DNA of 64,000 bases from positions 124,001 through 188,000 of the forward strand of contig NZ_JAHZTC010000001.1 of NCBI RefSeq assembly GCF_019599265.1, written 5' to 3'. Made by a program: the position numbers and the translations under genes. Below the pieces are notes generated by a model that was not told the origin of the DNA, made no database searches, and saw only the letters and a program-made list of their open reading frames with translations. Positions 55,043 through 63,899 of this stretch are shown here, piece after piece. This DNA is from Pontibacter sp. HSC-14F20 (GTDB lineage Bacteria > Bacteroidota > Bacteroidia > Cytophagales > Hymenobacteraceae). How positions within the stretch are numbered: the stretch's first letter is position 1; each line of letters starts with the position of its first letter.

Positions 55043-55945
55043 ATGAGCAGAGCCAAAAACTACAGTGAATTGGAAGCAGAACTGGTGCTCGACGCGAAGG
55101 CGACGCTGGGGGAAGGGGCCATCTGGCATCCGTCTGAGAAACGCCTGTTCTGGGTGGATATAGAAGGCCGTGAGCTGCATCTGTTTGACCCTACTACCGA
55201 CGAAAACAAGGCCTGGCCGGTTGGAGAGCGGGTCGGTACAGTGGTACCGGTGGTTAGTGGCGGCGCCTTGGTGGCCCTACAGAACGGTGTACATTTCATT
55301 AACACAGAAACCGGCGATCTGACACTGGTGGCCAATCCGCTTAAAAAAGATGACATCCGGTTCAATGACGGGAAATGTGACCCGGCCGGCAGGTTTTGGG
55401 TAGGCACCATGGCGCTCGATTCACGGGAAGGAGCCGCTGCGCTCTACCGCATGGAGCATGACGGACAGATGACCCAGGTGCTGGAAAACCTGAGCGTTTC
55501 CAATGGCCTTGTTTGGACGGCAGACAAGCAACACATGTATTTGATTGACACGCCTACCCGTAAGGTCCAGCGGTATAGCTACGACCATGAGGCAGGAACC
55601 ATACGGAAGGAGCGGGATGCGATTGCTATACCTGAGCACGAAGGAAAACCCGACGGGATGACCATCGATGAAAAAGGGCGGCTGTGGATCGCGCTTTATG
55701 GAGGTGGTGGTGTAGGCTGCTGGGATCCGGAAACCGGCGAAATGCTCCTGAAAGTAACAGTGCCTGCCCCGCATACCACCTCCTGTGCCTTTGGCGGAGA
55801 GCGCCTTGATACCCTCTACATCACCACCGCCCGCGACGGCCTGGACAATGAGCAACTGCACCAATATCCGTTAAGTGGCGGTGTCTTTGCCCTAAGACCT
55901 GATGCCAAAGGCGTACCCGCAAACTTTTTTCTGAGTCGCTTGTAA
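55043..55945 (+). CDS. SMP-30/gluconolactonase family protein
   Basis: A 300-residue six-bladed propeller. Family blocks: ATLGEGAIWHPSEKRLFWVDIEGRELHLFDP, RFNDGKCDPAGRFWVGTMA (metal-binding Asn), LSVSNGLVWTADKQHMYLIDTPTRKVQRYSYD, EGKPDGMTIDEKGRLWIALYGGGGVGCWDPETG. Members hydrolyse sugar lactones such as gluconolactone or L-arabinolactone. The exact lactone cannot be told. Confidence 0.92.
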   Translation: MSRAKNYSELEAELVLDAKATLGEGAIWHPSEKRLFWVDIEGRELHLFDPTTDENKAWPVGERVGTVVPVVSGGALVALQNGVHFINTETGDLTLVANPLKKDDIRFNDGKCDPAGRFWVGTMALDSREGAAALYRMEHDGQMTQVLENLSVSNGLVWTADKQHMYLIDTPTRKVQRYSYDHEAGTIRKERDAIAIPEHEGKPDGMTIDEKGRLWIALYGGGGVGCWDPETGEMLLKVTVPAPHTTSCAFGGERLDTLYITTARDGLDNEQLHQYPLSGGVFALRPDAKGVPANFFLSRL

Positions 55946-56112
55946 GGTATAGTGTGTATTCTGGTCTGGTTGCGAAACAATAGGATAGAGTTGCTGCTAC
56001 TTCAGTAAAGTTCACCAACGTTTCATATGTTATACCTATACCTGATCGCACTACGCCGAGAGCCCTGCAGACCTTTCAACTTATAACTCGTAACTTTTAA
56101 CTAAAATAACCT

Positions 56113-57156
56113 ATGATCCAAGCAAAAGCATATGCCGCATTCGATCCTACCAGTCCGCTCGGGCCATTTAGCCTGGAGCGCCGCGAAGTAGGGGAGCATG
56201 ACGTGCTGATCGATATCAAATACTGTGGCGTGTGCCACTCTGACCTGCACCAGGTGCGCGACGAGTGGGGTGGCGCCATGTACCCGCTTGTGCCCGGCCA
56301 CGAAATTGTGGGCGTGGTGACGAAAGTGGGTTCTGGCGTAAAGAAATTCAATGAAGGTGACCTGGCCGGTGTGGGCTGCTTTGTGGACTCCTGCCGTACC
56401 TGCGACAGTTGCAAAGAAGGGCTGGAGCAGTACTGCGAAGTGCAGAACGTAGGTACCTACAACAGCCTGGAGCGTGACGGCAAAACTGTTACTTATGGCG
56501 GTTACTCCAGCCAGATTGTGGTGGACGAGAACTATACCTTGAAAGTGCCGGAGAATCTGGATCTGGCCCGCACAGCGCCTTTGCTTTGCGCCGGTATTAC
56601 GACCTACTCACCGATTATGCAATGGAAGATCGGGGAGGGGCACCGTGTAGGTATTGTGGGGCTTGGCGGACTGGGCCACATGGCCGTAAAAATCGCTGCT
56701 GCCAAAGGTGCTGATGTGACGGTACTGAGTACCTCGCCTAATAAAAAACAGGATGCCCTGGACCTGGGAGCCCACAACTTTGCCGTGACAAAAGACGAAG
56801 CCACGCTCAAGCAATTGCGCAATTCTTTTGATTTCATCATCGATACCGTATCAGCGCCGCACGACTACAACCTATACCTATCCATGCTCAAGCGGGATGG
56901 TACCATGATCCTGCTCGGAGCGCCACCGGAGCCCTCTACCGTAGCCGGTTTCAGTCTGATCACCCGTCGCAAGCGATTGGTTGGATCCATGATCGGTGGT
57001 ATACTTGAAACGCAGGAAATGCTGGACTTCTGCGCCGAGCACAATATCATGTCCGACATCGAACTGATCAAAATGGAAGACATCAACAATGCTTACGAGC
57101 GCATGATCCGCAGTGATGTGAAGTATCGTTTTGTGATCGATATGGCGAGTTTGTAA
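56113..57156 (+). CDS. Zinc-dependent NAD(P) alcohol dehydrogenase (YahK/CAD-like)
   Basis: A 347-residue medium-chain dehydrogenase. Catalytic zinc ligands in KYCGVCHSDLHQVRDEWGG and VPGHEIVGVV; structural zinc in CFVDSCRTCDSCKEGLEQYC (four Cys); coenzyme site VGIVGLGGLGHMAVKIAAAKGADVTVLSTSPNK, whose Ser after the second strand suggests NADPH. SMIGGILETQEMLDFCAEHNI is typical of the cinnamyl-alcohol/YahK aldehyde reductase branch. Likely reduces aldehydes broadly. Confidence 0.93.
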   Translation: MIQAKAYAAFDPTSPLGPFSLERREVGEHDVLIDIKYCGVCHSDLHQVRDEWGGAMYPLVPGHEIVGVVTKVGSGVKKFNEGDLAGVGCFVDSCRTCDSCKEGLEQYCEVQNVGTYNSLERDGKTVTYGGYSSQIVVDENYTLKVPENLDLARTAPLLCAGITTYSPIMQWKIGEGHRVGIVGLGGLGHMAVKIAAAKGADVTVLSTSPNKKQDALDLGAHNFAVTKDEATLKQLRNSFDFIIDTVSAPHDYNLYLSMLKRDGTMILLGAPPEPSTVAGFSLITRRKRLVGSMIGGILETQEMLDFCAEHNIMSDIELIKMEDINNAYERMIRSDVKYRFVIDMASL

Positions 57157-57172
57157 GTTACAATTAGTTTAT

Positions 57173-57217
57173 AACGAGAGCCTCCTCGCTCATGTCTAGT
57201 ATAGTGAGGCCTCTGGC
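57173..57217 (+). repeat. Degenerate REP-like repeat
   Basis: ACGAGAGCCTCCTCGCTCATGTCTAGTATAG followed by TGAGGCCTCTGGCC, in short segments, parallels the unit at 61971-62012 (palindrome, then TCTGCTATAGTGGGGCCTCTTGCC). The palindrome is imperfect here. Confidence 0.55.
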
Positions 57218-57282
57218 CGCTACTTGTTTCAGAACAGGGCCAGATACCCTGTAATAGCAAGTCACCGACGAGGAAGATCGCA

Positions 57283-57328
57283 GCATTAATACAGCCCCAT
57301 CTAATAGGAGATGGGGCTGTATTAATGC
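57283..57328. terminator. Long perfect hairpin between convergent genes
   Basis: The 20 bases at 57283-57302 are exactly complementary to 57309-57328, with a six-base loop AATAGG. Placed between the dehydrogenase and the HD-domain gene, it probably terminates both transcripts. Confidence 0.85.
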
Positions 57329-57329
57329 T

Positions 57330-57950
57330 TTATCCTTCTAACTCACGTTGTAGATTCGCTCTTGCTTTATCCTCCAATGCTGCCTGAAAAGCGGGAGTTA
57401 TATAAATCTGTTTGTGAGAAAGGAAGTGCTGCAGCACCTTGCGTCTGCCGGGTTTGTAGATCAGGTCAGGATAAATGCTGTATTCTTTCCGCACGCCCTG
57501 GCTATACCTGTCATAGCGCGCTTCGTCTGCTCCCAAAATAGCAAGGTCTAGGTCAAGTAGCAGGTTGGTGAGATTATCCTCTTGTGTCAGATGTGTCTTG
57601 GTGGCGATGATCATTTCTTCCACCTTCATCAGATGAGCTTCAGGTATACAGAGCTGGCGCAGTCGCTCTTCTGCGACCAGGGCACTCTGTGCTTCGTTGT
57701 CGGAATGGGTCGCCTTATACACAATGTCGTGGTAGAAAATGGCGAAAAGTAGCAAGTCGAACTGCGGACTGCCAACTCTATACCTGTCTGCCAGTTCCAG
57801 CATGTAGGCAATGTGGTCGAAGTTGTGGTAGTGCCTGTCCTTTGCGGTATAAGCCTTTTTCAGTTCACGCCACAATTGCCCGATCAACTCCTCATCAGAG
57901 CTATACCTGCGGCACAGCGCTTCCCATTCTGATTTTACAAAGTCCTCCAT
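57330..57950 (-). CDS. Predicted metal-dependent HD-superfamily phosphohydrolase
   Basis: A 206-residue all-helical protein. HD metal site: RHYHNFDHIAYMLELADR, LLLFAIFYHDIVYKATHSDNEAQSA, IIATKTHL and LLLDLDLAILGADEARY. This combination marks the COG4339 group of bacterial HD proteins, with unknown nucleotide substrate. It follows the anti-sigma gene by six bases and may be part of that transcript. Confidence 0.88.
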   Translation of the reverse strand: MEDFVKSEWEALCRRYSSDEELIGQLWRELKKAYTAKDRHYHNFDHIAYMLELADRYRVGSPQFDLLLFAIFYHDIVYKATHSDNEAQSALVAEERLRQLCIPEAHLMKVEEMIIATKTHLTQEDNLTNLLLDLDLAILGADEARYDRYSQGVRKEYSIYPDLIYKPGRRKVLQHFLSHKQIYITPAFQAALEDKARANLQRELEG

Positions 57951-57956
57951 CTGGTT

Positions 57957-59312
57957 TTATTTTTCAGGTCTGAAGCGCACGACAATTCTCACCTCTTGAT
58001 TGATTTTCTTGCCATCCTGCGTAGCCGCTTGCCATTTTGGGCCCTGTGCTAGCAACCGCATGGCTTCATCGTTGCAAAGCTTGCAAAGGCTCCGAACTAC
58101 TTCCAGATTTTCGAGTGAACCGCTTGTCGTAACTGTTGCCCGCACCACGACACGACCTCTTATCATATCGGAGGTATAGCGCAGGTTTTCTGCTAAATAC
58201 TGACGATAAGCTTTATGGCCCGCTGCAGGTCTGGCCGACACAACAGGAGCTGGATTAGTAGGTTGATGCGTTACGACCACCTCACTCAAGGCACGGTTGT
58301 CCACCTGCAAGTCCATGGTAATCGGAGCTGTGCCGGCATAGACTCCCTTTTCTCTGGTTTGATAACCAATGAACCGGAAAACCAGTGTTGCCTTATCATC
58401 GGGCAAGGTCAGCACGAAATTACCCTGTGCATCAGTGGCTACTCCCTGTGTAGTGCCTTTCACTACAACCGAAACGCCGGGCAGCGGCGTACCATCCTGA
58501 TCGACCACCTGCCCCTGTACCTGGTTCTGGCCGATTTGTTCATTGCGCTGCACCTGCACACCAGCTATCCGTCCTTTTAGTGCTTTGGCAACAGCGGTAC
58601 TTTCCGGCATCATTGTGTTTCGCAGCGGTGTTGGCGGTACTGTCACCTCGGCCAGCTTTTGAGGCTGAGCAGTTACAACTCGCTCAGGTATAGACTCTGT
58701 CAGATCAGCCATGTTTATTTCAACTTCAACCTCTTCCAATTCATCAGCTAAAAGTGCTTCTTCCCGAACAGCCTGACTGCTCGTGCGAGCCCGCGGCGTA
58801 CGAAGTGGAGCCGGCCTGGAAATGGCTGCTATCTGGCCTGGGCGCACCGTATCCGGGTTGGCATCTGCCACGGTTTCAGGTATAACCGGTGCCTGCTCTT
58901 CGCTAAAGTCCATCGCTTCCTGAATTGCTTTTTCCTGCTGGGCGGCTATTCCTTGCTGCTCGCGTACCTGCTGGTAGTTGTAATAGAAAACCACCACCGT
59001 TGAGAGCAGCACCATGGCCACGGCAGCGGCAACACGCCAATCGGTCAGGTAAAGCGGCACCGGCTTACGATTCTGGCGGCGACTTTTAACTTCAATATAG
59101 GAGTTGATGTCCTCTACCTGGCTTTCTGTCTGGGCGGCATCCGACACAGACAGTCCTTCCAGCACATCTGAGCACAGGTCGCAGTCCAGCAGGTGACGCT
59201 CCAGTTGGTGGTGCAGGGCATCGGGCAAAGTACCTGCCTGGTACTGCTCCAGCAGTTCCACGGAAGGGTGGTCGCCCTGGTCCCAAAGTATATGTCGCTT
59301 ATCTGGCTGCAT
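57957..59312 (-). CDS. Anti-sigma factor fused to carboxypeptidase-like and TonB-like domains
   Basis: A 451-residue protein. Residues 1-60 form a zinc-finger anti-sigma domain (PSVELLEQYQAGTLPDALHHQLERHLLDCDLCSDVLEGL). One membrane helix (WRVAAAVAMVLLSTVVVFYYNY, about 90-112) follows. The outer part has a SusC-plug-like ALKGRIAGVQV, a carboxypeptidase D-type regulatory domain (GQVVDQDGTPLPGVSVVVKGTTQGVATDAQGNF), ALSEVVVT, and a TonB C-terminal-like domain (IRGRVVVRATVTTSGSLENLEVVRSL). Its start overlaps the sigma gene end by 14 bases. It likely holds the sigma factor until an envelope signal arrives. Confidence 0.88.
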   Translation of the reverse strand: MQPDKRHILWDQGDHPSVELLEQYQAGTLPDALHHQLERHLLDCDLCSDVLEGLSVSDAAQTESQVEDINSYIEVKSRRQNRKPVPLYLTDWRVAAAVAMVLLSTVVVFYYNYQQVREQQGIAAQQEKAIQEAMDFSEEQAPVIPETVADANPDTVRPGQIAAISRPAPLRTPRARTSSQAVREEALLADELEEVEVEINMADLTESIPERVVTAQPQKLAEVTVPPTPLRNTMMPESTAVAKALKGRIAGVQVQRNEQIGQNQVQGQVVDQDGTPLPGVSVVVKGTTQGVATDAQGNFVLTLPDDKATLVFRFIGYQTREKGVYAGTAPITMDLQVDNRALSEVVVTHQPTNPAPVVSARPAAGHKAYRQYLAENLRYTSDMIRGRVVVRATVTTSGSLENLEVVRSLCKLCNDEAMRLLAQGPKWQAATQDGKKINQEVRIVVRFRPEK

Positions 59313-59898
59313 GGTTTTTCTCCATGATGATTTTCAGGTTTCGCTTTCCGTTCTGGATGTAGCTTTTCACTTTATTTAGGTCGCATCCCGTGAGGGCGCT
59401 GATCTCTTTATAACTCTTCTGCTGCAAATAAAACAGCTCCACACACTCCCGCTGTTGCGGTGACAATTCCTTCAAGGCCGCATGCAAAGCCTGTTCCAGT
59501 TGCTCAGATTCCTCCGCGTGAGTAGGATGCAGCGGCTCTGCAGTTTCCATAAAAGGTGACGTATTATCGGAGAGCGGCACCGTGTTTTTGTGCTTGTTTG
59601 CTCTGAGTTGCATCAGGCAGTAGTTTCGGGTGGTCACGTGCAGCCAGCTTTTAAAGTTACTGACCTCGTGTAGTAGCAGCGCTTTCGAAACATGCTCGAA
59701 CAGCTGCATGGTAGCGTCTTTACTTTCCTCGGGGTCCTGCAGGTATTTCTGGCAGACCAGGTATACGAGTTTGGAGTGGCGCTGAAACAATTCTCCCAAA
59801 TGCTCCAGATCGCCCGTCTCTTTATACAGCTGCACCAACTCCTGATCGTCGGGAGGAGGTTTGGCGTTGGTAAAGAGCTTGATGAAAAAAGGGAGCAT
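59299..59898 (-). CDS. ECF-type RNA polymerase sigma factor
   Basis: A 199-residue sigma-70 family protein. Region 2 is DDQELVQLYKETGDLEHLGELFQRHSKLVYLVCQKYLQDPEESKDATMQLFEHVSKAL with NFKSWLHVTTRNYCLMQLR. Region 4 is ALKELSPQQRECVELFYLQQKSYKEISALTGCDLNKVKSYIQNGKRNLKIIM. No extra domains. It is co-transcribed with its membrane anti-sigma factor and divergent from the VWA gene, a probable target. Confidence 0.93.
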   Translation of the reverse strand: MLPFFIKLFTNAKPPPDDQELVQLYKETGDLEHLGELFQRHSKLVYLVCQKYLQDPEESKDATMQLFEHVSKALLLHEVSNFKSWLHVTTRNYCLMQLRANKHKNTVPLSDNTSPFMETAEPLHPTHAEESEQLEQALHAALKELSPQQRECVELFYLQQKSYKEISALTGCDLNKVKSYIQNGKRNLKIIMEKNHAAR

Positions 59899-59996
59899 GT
59901 GCCGGAATTGTTTTCTAAAGAAAAGAAAAATATTCTGAAAATTTTATGGAAAGCCTGTGGAGGTGGCATCATGTCGGAAACCAAAACATAATAGCC

Positions 59997-61874
59997 ATGA
60001 AAAAGTACCTCTTCCTGCTCTTCGCCCTGATCCTGTTCGGGCTGACTGCAACCGCTCAAAATCGCACCGTTGCCGGCACTGTAACCGACTTGAATGGCGG
60101 CAATCCACTGCCCGGCGTGAGCATTACCATTAAAGGCACAACCAAAGGCGCCGCCACTGACAAGCATGGTAAGTACAGCTTGTTTATACCTGACAACAAC
60201 GCCGTGCTGGTGTTCCGCTACATCGGCTACAGGACTCAAGAAGCAAAGGTGGGCACGCGAAATGTAGTGGATATAAAATTACAGTTGGATACCCATACAC
60301 TGCATGAGGTGGTTGTGACTGAACAAAGCATACCCCGGGCACTGGCAGGTAAGGTAGCAGGTGTTTTTTCAAGGAGAGATGCGGTAGAAAACATGACCTA
60401 TGCACCAGCACACGTACCCCTGCACGATACCGCTCCGCTTGTGCACAACACCGAAAACTATGATTTCATTAAAGAGAACACCTTCCTGGATGCGCAGAAA
60501 AATCCGCTTTCCACTTTTTCCATCGACGTTGATAACGCCTCTTACAGCAATGTACGCCGCTTCCTGAACCAGGGGCAGCGCCCGCCTTCTGATGCTGTGC
60601 GCATCGAGGAAATGTTGAACTATTTTAACTACGACTACCCACAGCCAACTGGTGATGCGCCCTTCTCGGTAACAACCGAGCTCTCGGCCAGCCCCTGGAA
60701 CAAAAACAACCAGCTGCTACACATCGGTTTGCAAGGCAAGCGTGTTGCGACAGACCAACTGCCGGCTTCTAATTTGGTTTTCCTGATCGACGTGTCCGGT
60801 TCGATGTTCTCTACGGATAAACTGCCACTCGTGAAAGCCGGTCTTAAGTTGCTGGTGGAGGAGCTTCGTCCACAGGATATGGTGTCGATGGTGGTGTATG
60901 CGGGCGCGGCAGGATTGGTGCTGCCCTCCACCTCCGGAAAAGAAAAGAAGAAGATAATAGATGCCTTGGATAAGCTCGAAGCAGGCGGTTCCACGGCTGG
61001 TGGCGCAGGTATAAATCTGGCTTATAAAGTAGCAGAGGAGAGCTTCGTAAAGGGTGGCAACAATCGCGTGATTCTGGCTTCAGACGGTGACTTTAACGTG
61101 GGCATGAGCAGCGACAGCGAACTACAGCGCCTCATCGAGAAGAAACGTGAAACCGGTGTGTTCCTGACTGTTTTGGGCTTCGGGACAGGCAATTATAAAG
61201 ACTCGCGCATGGAGCAACTGGCCAACAAAGGTAACGGCAACTACGCATACATTGATAATATCCGAGAAGCGCAGAAAGTGTTTGTGAACGAGTTCGGCGG
61301 CACCCTCTTCACCATCGCAAAAGACGTGAAGCTGCAGCTCGAATTTAACCCTGCCAAAGTAAAAGCCTACCGCCTGATCGGCTACGAAAACCGCGCACTG
61401 GCTAACGAAGAATTCAACGACGACAAGAAAGACGCTGGTGATATGGGCTCAGGCCATACTGTCACTGCTTTGTATGAAATCGTACCAATAGGGGCCTCAT
61501 CCGAGACACAGGTTGGCAAAGTGGATGACCTAAAGTACCAGAAAACAAACCTCGACCCGAAAGCCAAACGAACCGACGAAATGCTCACCATGAAACTGCG
61601 CTACAAAGAACCGGATGGCGAGACCAGTAGATTGATCACCACCACGGTAAGTAGTCAGGCTATACCTTTTACGCAAACTTCCGACAACTTCCGTTTCTCA
61701 GCCGCAGTAGCTGCCTGCGGTATGCTGCTTCGGGACTCCGAGCATAAAGGCAATGCCTCGTTCCCGATGGTGCTGGAACTGGCGAAGAATGCTCGTGGTA
61801 AGGATGAAGAGGGGTATCGGATTGAGTTTGTTAATCTGGTGAAGTCGATGGGGTTGTTGAGTGATGGGAGGTAA
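59997..61874 (+). CDS. VWA-domain protein with carboxypeptidase-like N-terminus (YfbK type)
   Basis: A 625-residue protein from ATG 59997 with signal peptide MKKYLFLLFALILFGLTATAQ. A CarboxypepD_reg-like domain (GTVTDLNGGNPLPGVSITIKGTTKGAATDKHGKYSLFIPD), a short EVVVTEQ and ALAGKVAGVFSRR plug-like segment, then the YfbK N-terminal region (STFSIDVDNASYSNVRRFLNQGQRPPSDAVRIEEMLNYF). The VWA domain has the metal-ion motif FLIDVSGSMFSTDKL and ASDGDFNVGMSS. A DUF3520 C-terminus follows. It is exported; role unknown. Divergent from the sigma gene. Confidence 0.92.
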   Translation: MKKYLFLLFALILFGLTATAQNRTVAGTVTDLNGGNPLPGVSITIKGTTKGAATDKHGKYSLFIPDNNAVLVFRYIGYRTQEAKVGTRNVVDIKLQLDTHTLHEVVVTEQSIPRALAGKVAGVFSRRDAVENMTYAPAHVPLHDTAPLVHNTENYDFIKENTFLDAQKNPLSTFSIDVDNASYSNVRRFLNQGQRPPSDAVRIEEMLNYFNYDYPQPTGDAPFSVTTELSASPWNKNNQLLHIGLQGKRVATDQLPASNLVFLIDVSGSMFSTDKLPLVKAGLKLLVEELRPQDMVSMVVYAGAAGLVLPSTSGKEKKKIIDALDKLEAGGSTAGGAGINLAYKVAEESFVKGGNNRVILASDGDFNVGMSSDSELQRLIEKKRETGVFLTVLGFGTGNYKDSRMEQLANKGNGNYAYIDNIREAQKVFVNEFGGTLFTIAKDVKLQLEFNPAKVKAYRLIGYENRALANEEFNDDKKDAGDMGSGHTVTALYEIVPIGASSETQVGKVDDLKYQKTNLDPKAKRTDEMLTMKLRYKEPDGETSRLITTTVSSQAIPFTQTSDNFRFSAAVAACGMLLRDSEHKGNASFPMVLELAKNARGKDEEGYRIEFVNLVKSMGLLSDGR

Positions 61875-61970
61875 GTAAATATTGACTTGTTGTAAAGAGG
61901 AAGAAGCAGGGAACTCCTTCCTCTTTACATTATTACTGACGGAGCATTGTGGTGACTAAATGCTATGGCT

Positions 61971-61988
61971 CGAGCGTCCTCGCTCGTG
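61971..61988 (+). repeat. REP-like palindrome, copy 3
   Basis: CGAGCGTCCTCGCTCGTG is identical over this length to 7884-7901. It is followed by tandem near copies of the dispersed motif (TAGGTATAGGTATAG, 62014-62028). Confidence 0.75.
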
Positions 61989-62098
61989 TCTGCTATAGTG
62001 GGGCCTCTTGCCTAGGTATAGGTATAGCACACATACTTATTTCATTGCTTCGCCTGTGCGGTGGGCACTCACTTTTTTCCTTGATGGGGGTAGGGGCC

Positions 62099-62825
62099 AC
62101 TACTGTTCGAAACCTTGTCAAGTTCGTATTATGTAACGGGCATACATGAAAGGAGGCTGATATGAAGGCAAAGGACTTATTGGCATTTATCCCTGAAGCG
62201 GATCTTTCGCAGCTGGCGGCCCGGACGCGGGTGGACCACCAGGTCAAGAAGCTCAGCGGGCGGGTGATGTTCCAACTGCTGCTGCTCTCGCTGTTGGAGG
62301 GGGGCAAAGCAAGCCTTCGGGTGATGGAGGAGCTGCTGGCCGTGGGGCAGCAGCCCGAGGGGACGACCCTCACCGTGCTGAGCGATGCCTGGGTGAGCTT
62401 CCGGGAAAAGCCCGGAAGCTACCTCGAAAAGCCCCTGCGCCTGGTCAAGGCCACCCTGGAATCGGGGGAGCAGATCTGCTTTGTCACCAACATCGCCTGG
62501 CTGGATGCCTACCAGGTAGCGGCTATCTACAGGGAGCGCTGGCAGATCGAGGTGCTCATCAAGTTCCTCAAGCAGCACCTGCAGCTCGAGCACCTGCTCA
62601 CCCGGGACGTGAACGGCATCCAGGTCATGCGCTACATGACCCTGATCGTGGCCCTGCTGCTCATCGTCTACCGCAAGCTCAACAAGCTCGACAGCGACCG
62701 CCGCGCCAGGCTGCGCTTTGCCCAGGAATTGGACGTGGAAATAGTCAGACAGATCGTGCTGCTCTGCGGAGGGGACCCTGCCAAAATGGAAAAATTCGTC
62801 ACTTGACAAGGTTTCGAACAGTAGT
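62099..62825 (+). mobile_element. Internally deleted IS4-family element, copy 2 (727 bp)
   Basis: Same 25-bp terminal repeats as the copy at 17194-17935. The 11-bp direct repeat GGGTAGGGGCC at 62088-62098 and 62826-62836 is the target duplication. Target sequences of both copies begin GGG and end GGCC. It lacks the 15-bp duplication of copy 1. Confidence 0.92.
62162..62806 (+). pseudogene. Truncated IS4-family transposase, copy 2
   Basis: A 214-residue frame, the same core-deleted protein as at 17257-17916. The first 16 codons differ at many positions between the copies (FIPEADLSQLAARTR here), while the remaining 600 bases are almost identical. The YRERWQIE signature is retained; the first two catalytic Asp residues are absent. 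Confidence 0.85.
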
Positions 62826-62836
62826 GGGTAGGGGCC

Positions 62837-63151
62837 CTCGATAAAGAAAAAATAGAGGCCCCTACCCCCATCAAGGAAAAAAATCAAGACTCCCCAAATT
62901 CGCTGACCGCTCTTGACAGGGGGTAGTCATAAGGGTGCACTTGGCTGATGTGATCTATTTCATAGCTTGAGGGGCAAGTTAATCTTGCTATCCCTGCTAG
63001 TGGGGCTGTGATACAAAGTTATACCTGTCAAAAGGCAACGGTAAGAAACTCCCCTTTGAAGGGGGCAGGTAGATGTTAATCATGCACGAGAATCCTGTTA
63101 ATTCTTTAATCCATGGGGGGTGGGGTCCTCTTTAATCCTGAAAATCTTAAT
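62837..63151. repeat. Non-coding dispersed repeat, relative of 8029-8240
   Basis: No gene is visible. From 62884 the sequence parallels 8037 onward: TCAAGACTCCCCAAA, CGCTGA, GGGTAGT, GTGCACTTGGCTG, GGGGCAAGT, CTTGCTAT, GATGTTAATC and CATGCAC-like tracts recur in the same order with substitutions and small gaps. Confidence 0.7.
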
Positions 63152-63778
63152 TCAGGCAACTTTCCGCACCACCCAAGTTGTCATTGCCCGATCCTGCTCT
63201 ACCAGCACCGTCTTCAGCGGCTCCAGTCGCTCGGCTCTTAATTCTCTCTCCATATCAATCACCAACTTTTCATCAGCCAAAAACCAGACCGGGCCGTGTG
63301 CCATCCGGTAAAAACGACCCTCCACCTGCTGCAGTTTTCCCTCCAGTCCAATGGTGGTGCTGAACCGGGCGAAAAGTATACTGCCCGGTTTGAGGGTACG
63401 CCAGAGTTCCCGCACGATGCCTTTGAAATGTTCCTCGCTTCGGGCAAAATGCAGTACGGCGCTGCAGAGCACCACGTCAAACTTTTCATCGGCAAAGGGC
63501 AGCGCATCCAGATCCGCGACTACAAAATTTTTGTTTGGCAGCGTAGGGGCTATTTCAGTTGCCAGATCCCGGACTTTTTCGATGGCCTCTGCTGAAATAT
63601 CAGCTCCGTATACCGGCACACCGGCTTGCATCAGGTAAGCTATATTTCGACCGGTGCCACAACCGGCATCGAGTAATTGCATACCTTTCTGAATGCGACC
63701 TTTCAGTAACTGGTCAAACAGGTAGATGTCGATATCGCCGAACTGGGCGCGGAGGGAAGCAAGCGGAATGTGAAACAT
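63152..63778 (-). CDS. Class I SAM-dependent methyltransferase
   Basis: A 208-residue protein; ATG 63778 (MFHIPLASLRAQFGDIDIYLFDQLLKG) is preferred over a GTG two codons upstream. SAM motif I LLDAGCGTGRNIAYLMQAG, acidic VYGADISAEAIEKVR, FVVADLDALPFADEKFDVVLCSAVLHFARSEEHF and WRTLKPGSILFARFS fit the Methyltransf_11/25 group. The substrate is unknown. Confidence 0.88.
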   Translation of the reverse strand: MFHIPLASLRAQFGDIDIYLFDQLLKGRIQKGMQLLDAGCGTGRNIAYLMQAGVPVYGADISAEAIEKVRDLATEIAPTLPNKNFVVADLDALPFADEKFDVVLCSAVLHFARSEEHFKGIVRELWRTLKPGSILFARFSTTIGLEGKLQQVEGRFYRMAHGPVWFLADEKLVIDMERELRAERLEPLKTVLVEQDRAMTTWVVRKVA

Positions 63779-63899
63779 AAGCACTGTTGTTCAGACAATG
63801 ATGTAATAATGTGTATGAGGATGAAATTAAGCATGATTTCTCTATCCTTTGTCCTTTATTTTTAAGAATATTGAACAGAAATAATTGACCGTAGCCCCT

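Larger units (their letters stand above)
62073..62883. repeat. 26-bp perfect inverted repeat split by the IS4-like element
   Basis: The 26 bases at 62073-62098 are exactly complementary to 62858-62883. Removing the element and one target duplication leaves a hairpin with a loop of about 20 bases. The insertion entered the inner edge of the left arm. Confidence 0.85.
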
